A stretch of 64,000 bases of DNA from Actinacidiphila bryophytorum (GCF_016916835.1 NZ_JAFFIX010000005.1:336046-400045), one strand, 5' to 3'; counted from the first letter of the stretch, positions 8,867 to 18,882 are shown. Notes: generated by a model from the letters alone, not told the origin. Made by a program: numbers and translations.

Positions 8867-10150
8867 TCAGGCGGTCTCCGGGCGGAGCCGCGCCGGGTTG
8901 GACAGCGGGTTCTTCGCGACGGCCGCCGAGCCCTGCTCGGCCAGGCCCGCGGCCTTGGCGCCCAGTGCGCTGCCCTGCTGCCATTTGGCCGCGTCGAGGT
9001 TCCAGTCGCCGAAGCCGTTGTCGAACGGCGTCATCGTGGGGCCGTGGCTGTTCACGACCTGGACGATGTCGCCCTGGCGCACGTGGTCGAAGAACCAGTG
9101 CGCGTTGTCCGTGCTCATTCCCGTGCAGCCGTGGCTGACGTTGGCGTAGCCCTGCGAGCCCTCGGACCAGGGCGCGGCGTGCACGTATTCACCGCTCCAT
9201 GTCACCCGGGTGGCCCAGTAGACCGGCAGGTCGTACGAGTCGGAGCTGCCGGCGGCTATTCCGACGGTGGAGCTCTTCATCTGGACGAAGCTCTCCTTGG
9301 CCAGCACGACCTTGATGCCGTTGCGGGTGTCGAAGCCCGGCTTGCCGGTGGTGACCGGCATGGTCTTCACGACCTTGCCGTCGTCCTTGAAGGTCATCTG
9401 GTCGGTGGCCGCGTCGGTGATCGCTTCGATGCGGTCCCCGGTGTGCAGGGTCAGCGGCTTGTCGACGCCGCCGAAGAGCTTGTCCTGCACCTTGACGCCG
9501 CTGAGGGTGCTGCGCACGTCGATCTGCGCGTGCGCGGGCCAGTACTCGCCCGGGCGGTAGTGCAGGGTGCGGTCGTCGACCCAGTACCAGGAGCCGTGTG
9601 CGGCCTGCGGGACGCTGCTGACCAGCAGGTTCGCCTCGACCGCCGCGCGGGCCGCGGGCGACTTCACCGGGACGCTCAGGGCGGCGGTGATCGGCTGGCC
9701 GACCCCGTAGGTGCCGGCGTCGGGGCCGAAGGTGACGTGCAGCCCGGCGTCGGCCGGGGTGGTGTCGAAGGTCAGCACCTTGCGGCCGGGGTGGCCGTCG
9801 GAGTCCTCGGTGCTCACCCGGACCGTGTAGTGGGCGCCTGCGGCCAGCGCGGTCGTGGACTGCCAGCTGAGGCCGTCCTCGCTGAGCTTGCCGCGTACGT
9901 AGCGCCCTGCGCCGTCGGTCGCGGTGACATCGGTGATCCGGCTGCCGTCGTCCTTGACGGTGACCTTGAGCGGCTTGCCCGGGTCGGCCTTGCCGCCGTC
10001 GGCGACCGAGTAGGCGACCTTGGCCGCTGATTCGTAGGGCGGGGCGGCGAGCGGGTTGCCGTCTCCGCCGCAGGCGGTGAGCCCCACCGCGAGGGGCGCC
10101 ACGAGGAGGGCGCAGCGCAACGCTATCCGGCGTCGAGGAATGTGGCTCAT
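8867..10150 (-). CDS. L,D-transpeptidase lipoprotein with Ig-like domains
   Basis: A 427-residue exported protein. Residues 1-27 form a lipoprotein signal (LTAC lipobox, Cys27). Two Ig-like regions (roughly 45-145 and 145-240) precede a YkuD-type L,D-transpeptidase domain with the catalytic SHGCTGMS motif at 339-346 (Cys342). Actinobacterial relatives make 3-3 cross-links in peptidoglycan or attach proteins to it, and this domain order is that of the mycobacterial LdtMt2 type. The C-terminal extension after the catalytic domain is rich in Ala and has no recognised fold. It lies between the two respiratory clusters and is probably transcribed alone. Confidence 0.93.
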   Translation of the reverse strand: MSHIPRRRIALRCALLVAPLAVGLTACGGDGNPLAAPPYESAAKVAYSVADGGKADPGKPLKVTVKDDGSRITDVTATDGAGRYVRGKLSEDGLSWQSTTALAAGAHYTVRVSTEDSDGHPGRKVLTFDTTPADAGLHVTFGPDAGTYGVGQPITAALSVPVKSPAARAAVEANLLVSSVPQAAHGSWYWVDDRTLHYRPGEYWPAHAQIDVRSTLSGVKVQDKLFGGVDKPLTLHTGDRIEAITDAATDQMTFKDDGKVVKTMPVTTGKPGFDTRNGIKVVLAKESFVQMKSSTVGIAAGSSDSYDLPVYWATRVTWSGEYVHAAPWSEGSQGYANVSHGCTGMSTDNAHWFFDHVRQGDIVQVVNSHGPTMTPFDNGFGDWNLDAAKWQQGSALGAKAAGLAEQGSAAVAKNPLSNPARLRPETA

Positions 10151-10202
10151 GGCCTCACGCTAAGAACCGGTGGCCGGTTCCGCACGGCAGAGGGGTGCAA
10201 AA

Positions 10203-10244
10203 GGGGCGGGCCGCGGCACCTGGTGAGGTGCCGCGGCCCGCCCC
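10203..10244 (-). terminator. Hairpin terminator after ctaCDF
   Basis: Perfect 19-bp arms (10203-10221 and 10226-10244) with a GGTG loop, 28 bp beyond the ctaF stop. It can act on both strands, but the gene on its left also reads leftward, so it mainly separates ctaCDF from the L,D-transpeptidase gene. Confidence 0.85.
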
Positions 10245-10271
10245 GGGCTGCTGTGCTGCTTCAGCGGGTGG

Positions 10272-10670
10272 TCACTGGGTGCGGTTCTCACCGCGGTAGT
10301 ACTCGAACACCCAGCCGAAGATCCCGAGCAGGATCACCGGCAGCGAGAAGAAGAGCAGCCACCAGCCGAAGATGACGCCCATGAAGGCCAGCGCGCCGCC
10401 GGCGCCCAGCATCAGCGGCTGCCAGCTGTGCGGGCTGAAGAAGCCCAGCTCGCCCGCGTCGTCCGCGATGTCCGCGTCCTCGTTGTCCATCGCCCCGGTG
10501 TCCGCCCGGTTGGCGGTGAAGCCGAGGTAGAAGGCGATCATGGTGCACAGTGCGAACGCCAGGAAAAGCGCGGTCGTACCGGTCGGCTCCTTGGACCACC
10601 AGCCGTACACGATGGCGGTGGCGAGGATGAAAGCGGCGAAGCCGCCGAACATCCAACCCTGGACCTTCAC
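10272..10670 (-). CDS. ctaF: Cytochrome c oxidase subunit IV (actinobacterial CtaF)
   Basis: A 132-residue protein with four hydrophobic segments (about 7-24, 33-51, 85-101 and 103-121), the pattern of the small actinobacterial oxidase subunit IV. An acidic loop ([13 protein letters not shown]) separates the two helix pairs. Its start overlaps the ctaD stop by 4 bp (ATGA), so it is translated together with subunit I. It is the last gene of ctaC-ctaD-ctaF. Confidence 0.93.
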   Translation of the reverse strand: MKVQGWMFGGFAAFILATAIVYGWWSKEPTGTTALFLAFALCTMIAFYLGFTANRADTGAMDNEDADIADDAGELGFFSPHSWQPLMLGAGGALAFMGVIFGWWLLFFSLPVILLGIFGWVFEYYRGENRTQ

Positions 10671-12406
10671 TGGCCCGCTCCCTTGTTGTCAGCACCGGAA
10701 ATGGCCGTGCCCGCACCGTGGCCCGCGAGGGCGTCGATCGCCGAGATCTCCGGGTGGTGCAGGTCGAACGCCGGGGATTCGGAACGGATGCGCGGCAGCG
10801 AGGTGAAGTTGTGCCGCGGCGGCGGGCAGGAGGTCGCCCACTCCAGGGAGCGGCCGTAGCCCCACGGGTCGTCGACCTCGACCTTCTTGCCGTACTTCGC
10901 GGTCTTCCACACGTTGTAGAGGAACGGAAGGATCGACAGGCCCAGCAGGAACGAGCTGATCGTGGAGACCGTGTTCAGCGTCGTGAAGCCGTCGGCGGCC
11001 AGGTAGTCGGCGTACCGGCGCGGCATGCCCTCGGCGCCCAGCCAGTGCTGGACGAGGAAGGTGCCGTGGAAGCCGAAGAACAGCGTCCAGAAGGTGATCT
11101 TCCCGAGCCGCTCGTCGAGCATCTTGCCGGTCATCTTCGGCCACCAGAAGTGGAAGCCGGCGAACATCGCGAAGACGACGGTGCCGAAGACCACGTAGTG
11201 GAAGTGCGCGACGACGAAGTACGAGTCGGACACGTGGAAGTCCAGCGGCGGCGCCGCCAGGATCACACCGGTCAGACCGCCGAAGGCGAAGGTGATCAGG
11301 AAGCCGATCGACCACAGCATCGGGGTCTCGAAACTCAGTGACCCCTTCCACATGGTGCCGATCCAGTTGAAGAACTTCACACCGGTCGGCACCGCGATCA
11401 GGAACGTCATGAACGAGAAGAACGGCAGCAGCACACCGCCGGTCACGTACATGTGGTGCGCCCACACCGTCACGGACAGGCCCGCGATGGAGATGGTCGC
11501 CGCGACCAGGCCGATGTAGCCGAACATCGGCTTCCGGCTGAACACCGGAATGACCTCGGAGATGATGCCGAAGAACGGCAGCGCGATGATGTACACCTCT
11601 GGGTGGCCGAAGAACCAGAAGAGGTGCTGCCACAGAAGTGCGCCGCCGTTTGCGGAGTCGAAGATGTGCGCGCCGAACTTCCGGTCGGCCTCCAGTGCCA
11701 GGAGCGCGGCGGCGAGCACCGGGAAGGCCAGCAGCACCAGGACCGCGGTCAGCAGCACGTTCCACACGAAGATCGGCATGCGGAACATCGTCATGCCGGG
11801 TGCGCGCATGCAGATGATCGTGGTGATGAAGTTGACCGCGCCGAGGATGGTGCCGAAGCCGGACAGCGCCAGACCCATGATCCACATGTCGGCGCCGACA
11901 CCGGGCGAGTTGACCGCGCTGGACAGCGGCGAGTACGCGAACCAGCCGAAGTCGGCCGCACCCTGCGGGGTGACGAAGCCGCCGACCGCGATCAGCGAGC
12001 CGAACAGGTAGAGCCAGTAGGCGAACATGTTCAGCCGCGGGAAGGCGACGTCGGGCGCACCGATCTGCAGCGGCATGATCCAGTTGGTGAAGCCCGCGAA
12101 CAGCGGTGTCGCGAACATCAGCAGCATCACGGTGCCGTGCATCGTGAAGGCCTGGTTGAACTGCTCGTTCGACAGGAACTGGTTGCCGGGCCGTGCCAGC
12201 TCGGCGCGCATCAGCAGTGCCAGCACACCGCCGATCAGGAAGAACGCGAACGACGTGACCAGGTACAGGGTGCCGATGGTCTTGTGGTCGGTCGTGGTCA
12301 GCCACGTGACCACGACAGAGCCGGGCTTCTTGCGGCGGGCCGGGATCTCGTCCGCGTAGGAGTCGTCGGCCGTCGCGGCGCCCTGCGGTTCGTTGAGAAT
12401 GCTCAT
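10667..12406 (-). CDS. ctaD: Cytochrome c oxidase subunit I
   Basis: A 579-residue heme-copper oxidase subunit I that reduces O2 to water and pumps protons. H90 and H403 are placed to bind heme a, H401 to bind heme a3, and H268, H317 and H318 to bind CuB; Y272 lies in HPEVY, the site of the His-Tyr cross-link. The ATG at 12406 gives the normal N-terminus and overlaps the ctaC stop (ATGA); the frame is open further upstream, but that stretch is ctaC. The C-terminal tail ([12 protein letters not shown]) is short. It works with CtaC, CtaE and CtaF as the aa3 terminal oxidase coupled to QcrCAB. Confidence 0.97.
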   Translation of the reverse strand: MSILNEPQGAATADDSYADEIPARRKKPGSVVVTWLTTTDHKTIGTLYLVTSFAFFLIGGVLALLMRAELARPGNQFLSNEQFNQAFTMHGTVMLLMFATPLFAGFTNWIMPLQIGAPDVAFPRLNMFAYWLYLFGSLIAVGGFVTPQGAADFGWFAYSPLSSAVNSPGVGADMWIMGLALSGFGTILGAVNFITTIICMRAPGMTMFRMPIFVWNVLLTAVLVLLAFPVLAAALLALEADRKFGAHIFDSANGGALLWQHLFWFFGHPEVYIIALPFFGIISEVIPVFSRKPMFGYIGLVAATISIAGLSVTVWAHHMYVTGGVLLPFFSFMTFLIAVPTGVKFFNWIGTMWKGSLSFETPMLWSIGFLITFAFGGLTGVILAAPPLDFHVSDSYFVVAHFHYVVFGTVVFAMFAGFHFWWPKMTGKMLDERLGKITFWTLFFGFHGTFLVQHWLGAEGMPRRYADYLAADGFTTLNTVSTISSFLLGLSILPFLYNVWKTAKYGKKVEVDDPWGYGRSLEWATSCPPPRHNFTSLPRIRSESPAFDLHHPEISAIDALAGHGAGTAISGADNKGAGQ

Positions 12407-13407
12407 GTGGTCTTGGGCTCCGAGTTCTTCGCGTTGCCCGTGGTGGCGATACCCGACGGGATGTACCCCGTCTGCCCCGCCTTGGCGAGGTCCTTGAGGT
12501 GCTGCTGGTATGCCTCGGGCGATACGACCTTCACGTTGAACAGCATCCGGGAGTGGTCGACACCGCAGAGCTCGGCGCACTTGCCCATGAAGATGCCCTC
12601 CTTGTTGGGAGTCACCTCGAAGACGTTGGTGTGGCCCGGGATGACGTCCTGCTTCATCAGGAACGGCACGATCCAGAACGAGTGGATGACATCACGCGAG
12701 GTGAGCACGAACCGGACCGTCTCGCCCTTCGGCAGCCACAGCGTGGGGCCGGGGTTGCCGGTCTCCGGGTTCTTGCTGGAGGGGGTGCCGACGTCGTAGA
12801 CGCCTTCGGCTCCTGCCGGGTACAGCAGCTTGTTCGCCGGGATGTTCGCCAGTTCGGCCGGCAGCTTGCCCTGCGGCAGCGTCGGCGTCGCGGGGTTTCC
12901 GTCCACGTTCTCGACGTAGTTGAAGCCCCAGCTCCACTGGAAGCCCACCACGTTGATGACGTGCTGCGGCTTCGCGGAGGTCTCGAGGAGCTTGTTCTCG
13001 TCGCGCGCGGTGAAGTAGAAGAGCACCGCGATGACCACGATCGGGACGATCGTGTACAGCGCCTCGATGGGCAGGTTGTAGCGGGTCTGCGCAGGGACCT
13101 CGACCTTGGTCCTGCTGCGGCGGTGGAAGATCACGCTCCACAGGATCAGGCCCCAGACAAGCGCACCGGTCGCCAGCGCCGCGGCCCAGGAGCCCTGCCA
13201 CAGGGCGAGGATGCGAGGTGCCTGTTCGGTGGCAGGACTGGGCATGCCGAGACGGGGATAGTCCTTGTACGAGCAGCCGGTGGCCATCGCCAGGACCAGG
13301 CCCGCAGCCAGCGCCTGCGGGAGCCTCCGCCGCAACCCGCGCCGCGACGTGGGGATGCCGCCCACGCCCTTGGGGCGGTGGGGGAGGTCGGAGCCGTTGG
13401 GACTCAC
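12403..13407 (-). CDS. ctaC: Cytochrome c oxidase subunit II (CuA protein, lipoprotein)
   Basis: A 334-residue subunit II. An N-terminal signal ends in a lipobox (MATGC, Cys45), and two membrane helices follow (about 73-94 and 117-132). The CuA ligands are all present in the C-terminal cupredoxin domain: H242, C277, E279, C281, H285 and M288, the last five within [14 protein letters not shown]. It receives electrons from QcrC. The GTG start at 13407 has GGAAGG about 6 bases upstream. It is the first gene of ctaCDF, divergent from the desulfurase gene at 13670, so both promoters share about 260 bp. Confidence 0.96.
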   Translation of the reverse strand: MSPNGSDLPHRPKGVGGIPTSRRGLRRRLPQALAAGLVLAMATGCSYKDYPRLGMPSPATEQAPRILALWQGSWAAALATGALVWGLILWSVIFHRRSRTKVEVPAQTRYNLPIEALYTIVPIVVIAVLFYFTARDENKLLETSAKPQHVINVVGFQWSWGFNYVENVDGNPATPTLPQGKLPAELANIPANKLLYPAGAEGVYDVGTPSSKNPETGNPGPTLWLPKGETVRFVLTSRDVIHSFWIVPFLMKQDVIPGHTNVFEVTPNKEGIFMGKCAELCGVDHSRMLFNVKVVSPEAYQQHLKDLAKAGQTGYIPSGIATTGNAKNSEPKTT

Positions 13408-13669
13408 GTAGCGCCTTCCCGAGAGTCTCGCCCGCGCGTCCGGGTGTTCCGGCCGTGTGCTGGTCGGTCGGCCCGAGCTGCAGGCATAGAGGTGTGGATG
13501 TTTATGCGGACCAAACCCTACTGGACGCTATTTGGGGTCGCGCGGGGAGGGGGTCCAACACTCCGGGGCTCTCCCCGAAGGGATGGAATCCCGTCCCCGC
13601 GACGTGTTCTGACACAGCGCCCGGGGCTGCCCCGGGGGTTCCCCGGGGACGGGGGGGTAGCGTGCTGAG

Positions 13670-15025
13670 GTGCCCTACTTCGACATGGCGTCCGCCGCCC
13701 CGCTGCACCCGGTGGCCCGCGAGGCGCTGCTGGCCGCACTCGACGAGGGGTGGGCGGATCCGTCCCGCCTGTACCGCGAGGGGCGGCGGGCCAGACTGCT
13801 GCTGGACGCGGCCCGGCAGACCGCCGCGGAGGCCGTCGGCTGCCGGCCCGACGAACTCGTTTTCACTCCATCGGGGACACGCGCGCTGCATGACGGGCTG
13901 ACCGGGGCGATGGCCGGGCGGCGCAGGACCGGCCGCCATGTGGTCGTCTCCGCGGTCGAGCACTCCGCCGTGCTGCACGCGGCCGGGGCCTACGAGGCCG
14001 CGTCCGTCGGCGTGGACCGAGCCGGGCGGGTCGCCCCCGCCGACGTGGCGGCGGCCCTGCGCCCCGACACCGCACTGGTGTGCCTGCAGTCCGCGAACCA
14101 CGAGGTCGGTACGGTCCAGCCGGTCGCCGAGGTCGCCGAGCTGTGCCGCACCGCGGGCGTACCGCTGCTGGTCGACGCGGCCCAGTCGCTGGCCTGGGGA
14201 CCCGTCGAGGGCGGCTGGTCGCTGCTGGCCGGCAGCGCGCACAAGTGGGGCGGCCCGCCCGGGGTGGGGCTGCTCGCGGTACGCAAGGGCACCAGGTTCG
14301 CGCCCCAGCACCCCGCGGACGAGCGGGAGTCGGGCCGCTCCCCCGGCTTCGAGAACCTGCCCGCGATCGTGGCCGCCGCAGCGTCCCTGCGTGCCGTCCG
14401 CAGCGAGGCCGCGGCCGAGGCGGCCCGGCTGTCCGCCCTGGTCGACCGGATCAGGGTGCGGGTGCCCGAGCTGGTGCCCGACGTCGAGGTGGTCGGCCAC
14501 GGCACCCTGCGGCTGCCGCACCTGGTGACCTTCTCCTGCCTCTACGTCGACGGCGAGGCGCTGCTGACCGCGTTCGACCGGGCCGGCTTCTCCGTGTCCT
14601 CCGGCTCCTCCTGCACCTCAAGCACCCTCACGCCGAGCCATGTGCTCAAGGCGATGGGCGTGCTGTCCGAGGGCAACGTCCGGGTGTCCCTCCCCCCGGG
14701 GACGTCCGGGGAGGACGTCGACCGCTTCCTCGACGTCCTCCCCGGGCTGGTCTCCGACGTCCGCTCACACCTCGGCGCGACCCCCGCGCCCGCCCTCGAC
14801 GCGGACCTGGTCGTCGACTCGCTCGGCAAGCTGTGCCCGATCCCGGTGATCGAGCTGGCGAAGGTCATCGACCAGGTGCCGGTCGGCGGGGTGGTGACGG
14901 TGCTCTCCGATGACGAGGCGGCCGGGTTGGACATCCCGGCCTGGTGCTCCATGCGCGGCCACACCTACCTGGGCTCCGCCCGGGCCCCCCAGGGCACCGC
15001 CTACCACATCCGCCGCACCCCCTGA
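13670..15025 (+). CDS. Cysteine desulfurase fused to a TusA-type sulfur carrier domain
   Basis: A 451-residue two-domain protein. Residues 1-360 are a NifS/IscS-type PLP desulfurase with H98, PLP-binding K192 in GSAHKWGG and the persulfide cysteine C315 in SSGSSCTSS. Residues about 378-448 are a TusA/SirA domain whose sulfur-accepting cysteine is C389 in LCPIP. Desulfurases normally pass sulfur to a separate TusA protein, so the fusion implies direct internal transfer, probably for thio-modification of tRNA or another sulfur pathway. A TAGCGT -10-like hexamer at 13658-13663 lies only 6 bases before the GTG, so the transcript may be leaderless. Confidence 0.93.
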   Translation: MPYFDMASAAPLHPVAREALLAALDEGWADPSRLYREGRRARLLLDAARQTAAEAVGCRPDELVFTPSGTRALHDGLTGAMAGRRRTGRHVVVSAVEHSAVLHAAGAYEAASVGVDRAGRVAPADVAAALRPDTALVCLQSANHEVGTVQPVAEVAELCRTAGVPLLVDAAQSLAWGPVEGGWSLLAGSAHKWGGPPGVGLLAVRKGTRFAPQHPADERESGRSPGFENLPAIVAAAASLRAVRSEAAAEAARLSALVDRIRVRVPELVPDVEVVGHGTLRLPHLVTFSCLYVDGEALLTAFDRAGFSVSSGSSCTSSTLTPSHVLKAMGVLSEGNVRVSLPPGTSGEDVDRFLDVLPGLVSDVRSHLGATPAPALDADLVVDSLGKLCPIPVIELAKVIDQVPVGGVVTVLSDDEAAGLDIPAWCSMRGHTYLGSARAPQGTAYHIRRTP

Positions 15026-15048
15026 CCCCGCCTCCGCATCGGGCGGCG

Positions 15049-15270
15049 CCCCCAGGGGCGCGGGACTGCGTCTGATCTGCGGCTGACGCCGCGCGGGCGC
15101 GCACCTGTGCGGCGGGGCCGAGCCCCCAGGGGCGCGGGACTGCGTCTGATCTGCGGCTGACGCCGCGCGGGCGCGCACCTGTGCGGCGGGGCCGAGCCCC
15201 CAGGGACGCGGGACTGCGTCTGATCTGCAGCTGACGCCGCGCGGGCGCGCACCTGTGCGGCGGGACCGAG
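15049..15270. repeat. Three tandem 74-bp repeats
   Basis: A 74-bp unit (starting CCCCCAGGGGCGCGGGACTG and containing the 6-bp stretch CTGACG) is repeated three times, with equivalent bases at 15054, 15128 and 15202 and the opening of a fourth unit at 15276. The copies differ at only a few positions (for example GGGGC/GGGAC and CGG/CAG). The fourth opening runs into a 20-bp hairpin-arm repeat. The array directly follows the desulfurase-TusA gene and converges on the PfkB gene. Confidence 0.85.
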
Positions 15271-15276
15271 CCCTCA

Positions 15277-15508
15277 GGGGCGCGGGGAACTGCGCGACCA
15301 GCCCAGACGCGCCGTCGTGCGACGACGGACCGCCACCGCCCCAGGGGCGCGGGGAACGGCGCGACCAGCCCTCCCCCAGGGCTCTGCCTGGGGGTGCCCC
15401 CATCTCGCTTCACTCGCGGCCGGTGGTCCGGCACGGACCGAACAGCCCCCTCGGGCCGGTGACGATCCGCGCCCCGGTGGGGGCTGAGCGCGCAGTTCCC
15501 CGCGCCCC
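15277..15508. repeat. Cluster of hairpin-element arms
   Basis: Two forward arms (GGGGCGCGGGGAAC-type, 15277-15296 and 15344-15363) and one reverse arm (15489-15508). The stretch 15420-15508 matches the right-hand half of the 125-bp element at 45295, so this is a partial or rearranged copy. The following bases to 15697 hold further GC-rich direct repeats (CGCGGCCGGCGGAAG twice) and no gene. Confidence 0.7.
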
Positions 15509-15697
15509 TGGGGGGCACCCCCTGCGGAAGAGGCACCCCCCAAGCCGCCGCGGCCGGCGGAAGCGCACCGCCCGAGACAGGGGCACCGCGCGAGCCAGCG
15601 CGGCCGGCGGAAGGCTCGGCCCCGCCGAAGAGGCACCCGGCAGGGGAATGGCGGGCGTGGGCCGCAGAGTGCAGGCCCACCCCACCATCAGGCGCCG

Positions 15698-16675
15698 TCA
15701 GGCGCCAAGGTGCTGGCGCACCTCGGTGGCGGCGTCTTCGCCGTACGCCTTGGTGAAGCGCTCCATGAAGTGCGTGCGCCGCAGCTCGTACTCCTGGGTG
15801 CCCAGGGTCTCGATCACGAGGGTGGCGACCATGCAGCCGACCTGTGCGGCGCGTTCGAGGCCGACGCCCCAGGCCAGGCCGGACAGGAAGCCGGCGCGGA
15901 ATCCGTCGCCGACGCCGGTCGGGTCGACCTTGGCCTGCTCCTCGGCGCAGCCGACGACGATCGGCTCCTCGTCCTTGCGGTCGATCCGCACACCGTGGGC
16001 GCCCAGCGTGGTGATCCTCGTGCCGACCCGGTCGAGGATCTCGTCGCTGTCCCACCCGGTCTTGCTCTCGATCAGACCCTTCTCGTACTCGTTGTTGAAC
16101 AGGTACGCGGCCCCGTCGACCAGGACCCGGATGTCGTCGCCGTCCATGCGCGCGATCTGCTGCGAGAAGTCCGCGGCGAAGGGGATGCCGCGGGTCCTGC
16201 ACTCCTCGGTGTGGCGGATCATCGCCTCGGGGTCGTCCGCGCCGATCGAGACCAGGTCGAGGCCGCCGACCCGGTCGGCGACGTGCTGCAGCTCGATCAG
16301 CCGCGCCTCGCTCATGGCACCGGTGTAGAAGGAGCCGATCTGGTTGTGGTCGGCGTCGGTGGTGCAGATGAAGCGGGCGGTGTGCAGCACCTCGGAGATG
16401 CGCACCGAGGCGGTGTCCACACCGTGCCGCTCCAGCCAGGCGCGGTATTCGCCGAAGTCGTTGCCCGCGGCTCCGACCAGGACCGGCTTGGTGCCGAGCA
16501 GGCCCATGCCGAAGCAGATGTTGGCGCCGACCCCGCCGCGTCGCACGTCGAGCGCGTCGACGAGGAAGGACAGCGAAACCGTGTGCAGCTGGTCGGCGAC
16601 CAGTTGGTCGGAGAATCGGCCGGGGAAGGTCATCAGGTGGTCGGTGGCGATGGATCCGGTGACGGCGATACGCAC
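15698..16675 (-). CDS. PfkB-family carbohydrate/nucleoside kinase
   Basis: A 325-residue ribokinase-family protein. It has the N-terminal GGVGANICFGMGLLG substrate motif (about 47-61) and the C-terminal PfkB signature DPTGVGDGFRAGF with the catalytic Asp. The phosphate donor is ATP. The sequence around the substrate site resembles proteins annotated as adenosine kinase or sugar kinase, but the substrate cannot be settled here. GTG at 16675 was chosen because AGGAG lies about 8 bases upstream and the protein then starts directly with the first beta strand (RIAVTGSIATDHL). It diverges from the small gene at 16880. Confidence 0.9.
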   Translation of the reverse strand: MRIAVTGSIATDHLMTFPGRFSDQLVADQLHTVSLSFLVDALDVRRGGVGANICFGMGLLGTKPVLVGAAGNDFGEYRAWLERHGVDTASVRISEVLHTARFICTTDADHNQIGSFYTGAMSEARLIELQHVADRVGGLDLVSIGADDPEAMIRHTEECRTRGIPFAADFSQQIARMDGDDIRVLVDGAAYLFNNEYEKGLIESKTGWDSDEILDRVGTRITTLGAHGVRIDRKDEEPIVVGCAEEQAKVDPTGVGDGFRAGFLSGLAWGVGLERAAQVGCMVATLVIETLGTQEYELRRTHFMERFTKAYGEDAATEVRQHLGA

Positions 16676-16879
16676 GGCGGCAGGCTCCTGAGGACGGGGG
16701 AATCGTACGCGGGGGGTTGCGTCTGACTGAGCAGTCGTCCACGCTACCGGCAAACTGCGGCGGGGCCGGGACATCCGCGGATTGCCCGCTGCTGCCCGGC
16801 CTGTGCCGCCACGGGACGCGGCGAAACTACCCGATAGTAGGGCTTTCTCCCCGGACCGCCCGTGCCTAGTGTCGGTGGT

Positions 16880-17107
16880 ATGAGGTCTACCCCGCGTGCC
16901 ACTGGTGTCACGTCCCCGCTCGCCCCCGCTCCGCTCGCGGAGCCGGACTCGATGGAGCAGCTGATCGGCGACTGCCGGCAGATGGCCGCGCACTGGCACA
17001 TGCCGTCCGGCGAGCGCACCTCCGCCGCCCCGGCGGGCCTGCACGGCATCACCGTGCCCCCGGCGTCGGCCCATGTGGTGGCCGGCATGGTGGAGTTCGG
17101 CGACTGA
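16880..17107 (+). CDS. Small uncharacterised protein, 75 aa
   Basis: A short reading frame starting MRSTPRATG with streptomycete codon use. It has no hydrophobic segment and no recognised domain; the middle (EQLIGDCRQMAAHWHMP) is predicted helical. It lies in the divergent gap between the kinase and the large membrane-anchored protein gene, 77 bp upstream of the latter and on the same strand. An in-frame ATG at 16862 is also possible but would start in the likely promoter region. Confidence 0.6.
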   Translation: MRSTPRATGVTSPLAPAPLAEPDSMEQLIGDCRQMAAHWHMPSGERTSAAPAGLHGITVPPASAHVVAGMVEFGD

Positions 17108-17184
17108 CCCTCCCGCGGAACCGGTCGGCGGCCGGCCGCGTCCCATCGGCACCTGACGGTTGACGGAGCCGAGGAGTGTGCGCG

Positions 17185-18726
17185 GTGAGCAGCGAGCACG
17201 ACGATCATGAGGCGGCCCACGGGCACGCCGGCGGTGCGGACGACGACATCCTGGTCGGCGGGGACGCCGCGGAGCACCCGCACGACATCCCGCAGCGCAG
17301 GCGGCTGACGGTCGCCCTGGTGGCCGCCGCGGTGCTGGCGGCAGCGGGCGGCGGGGCGTACTGGGCGGTGGCCGCGGGCGGCGGGACGTCGCCGAGCGCC
17401 CGTCCCGGGTCGGTCGCGGCCACGGCCACGGCCCCTGGCGGGGTGGCTGCGGGTCCCGGCACGGTGGCCGGCACGGGCGGCGACTACCGGCTGACGGGTA
17501 CGCTGCCCGCCGACGGCCCGTCCTCGGCCCCCCTCTACCGCCCCGACGGCGGCCCCGACCGTGCCGCGGTCGCGCGGCTCGCGGCCCTGCTGGGCGTCAC
17601 CGGCGCCGTGGTCGACGACCACGGCTCCTGGCGGGTCGGCTCCGCCGACGGTACGGGCGCGGCGCTGCTGGTCGGCAAGGACGCGCCCGGCACGTGGTCG
17701 TACGCCGCCAACAGCCAGGTCACCCCGGGTGCCCGGCGCGTGGTGCCGCCCGCGCTCCCCCAGGTCCCGCCCCCGGCGGCCGACGCGCCCGCGGACTCCG
17801 GCGCGTCCACCTCGCACCGGGCCGAGAGCACCCCGCCCGTCCCCGAGCAGCGGGCGCGAGCGGCGGCGGCGCCGGTCCTCGACGGCCTCGGCCTGTCCGG
17901 CGCACAGGTCGACGCGAGCCGGACCGCGGCCGCGACCAGGACGGTGACCGCCGACCCGGTGGTGGGCGGCCTGCCCACGCACGGCTGGGACACCTCCCTC
18001 GACATCGACCCGAACGGCCGGGTCACCGGCGGACACGGCCGCCTGTCGGCGCTGGTCAAGGGCGAGAGCCAGCAGGTGATCAGCGCCCAGCAGGCGTACC
18101 GGAACCTGTCGTCGCAGCGGATCATGCACCCGGACCACCGGATGTCCTGCCAGGTGCCGATGCCGGACAAGGGGAACGCGGCAGGGCCTGCCGTCTCGCC
18201 CACCCTGCCGGGCCAGGACAGGACGCTCCCGACCAGCCTGCCGTGCGTGGCGCCGCACATGGCGCCGATCGACATCACCGGCGCCCGGTTCGGCCTGGCC
18301 ACGCAGTTCGTGTCAGGCGGCGGACAGGCACTGCTGCCTGCGTGGCTCTTCGACGCGAAGCCCGAGGGGGCGGCGGCCGGCTCGGTCATCGCCCAGCCGG
18401 CCGTGGAGCAGCCCCCCTCCCAGGGCGGCGGCTCGGCCCCCGGCACCGGCTCCCCGGGTACGCCCCGGGTGGCGGTGGCCGCCTACCAGCCGCACGGCAG
18501 CTCCCTGACGCTCACCTTCTGGGGCGGGATCTGCGACACGTACTCGGCGTCGGCCGTCGAGACCCCCACGCAGGTGCGGGTCACCGTGACCGCCACCCCG
18601 ATGCATCCCGGGGCGCCCTGCCCCGACCTGGCCAAGTCCCAGGCCGCCTCGGTCGCCCTCAGCGCCCCCCTGGGGACCCGCACGGTCGTCGATGCCTCGA
18701 CCAATTCCCCGGTCAAGGCTTCCTAG
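17185..18726 (+). CDS. Membrane-anchored extracytoplasmic protein of unknown function
   Basis: A 513-residue protein. A charged cytoplasmic start (about 1-38, rich in D, E and H) is followed by one membrane helix (about 39-64, VALVAAAVLAAAGGGAYWAVAAGG), then an Ala/Pro/Gly-rich exterior of about 450 residues. Several cysteines in the outer part (for example in SCQVPMP, LPCVAPH and GGICDTY) could form disulfides. I recognise no family domain. GTG at 17185 fits GAGGAG at 17170-17175; the in-frame GTG at 17176 would leave no spacing. It converges on erpA across a 125-bp hairpin element. Confidence 0.8.
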   Translation: MSSEHDDHEAAHGHAGGADDDILVGGDAAEHPHDIPQRRRLTVALVAAAVLAAAGGGAYWAVAAGGGTSPSARPGSVAATATAPGGVAAGPGTVAGTGGDYRLTGTLPADGPSSAPLYRPDGGPDRAAVARLAALLGVTGAVVDDHGSWRVGSADGTGAALLVGKDAPGTWSYAANSQVTPGARRVVPPALPQVPPPAADAPADSGASTSHRAESTPPVPEQRARAAAAPVLDGLGLSGAQVDASRTAAATRTVTADPVVGGLPTHGWDTSLDIDPNGRVTGGHGRLSALVKGESQQVISAQQAYRNLSSQRIMHPDHRMSCQVPMPDKGNAAGPAVSPTLPGQDRTLPTSLPCVAPHMAPIDITGARFGLATQFVSGGGQALLPAWLFDAKPEGAAAGSVIAQPAVEQPPSQGGGSAPGTGSPGTPRVAVAAYQPHGSSLTLTFWGGICDTYSASAVETPTQVRVTVTATPMHPGAPCPDLAKSQAASVALSAPLGTRTVVDASTNSPVKAS

Positions 18727-18756
18727 GGCCGCACACGCCCTGCAGGGCATGCCAAA

Positions 18757-18882
18757 GGGGCGCGGGGAACTGCGCGCCCAGTCCACCACCGTGGTGCACG
18801 TCGTCACCGCCCCAAAGGGGCAGATCGGTACGTGCCGGACCACCGGCCGGTGGTGGGTTGCGCGCGCAGTTCCCCGCGCCCC
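18757..18882. repeat. 125-bp-class hairpin element, copy C
   Basis: The 20-bp arm GGGGCGCGGGGAACTGCGCG (18757-18776) is matched by its perfect complement at 18863-18882. The interior aligns with copy A, including a shared CGTCGTCACCG and GACCACCGGCCGGTGG. It lies between two convergent genes, where it may serve as a two-way terminator. Confidence 0.85.

Noticed and set aside
15049..15270. CRISPR array
   Set aside because: The 74-bp units are contiguous, without unique spacers, and no cas genes are present.
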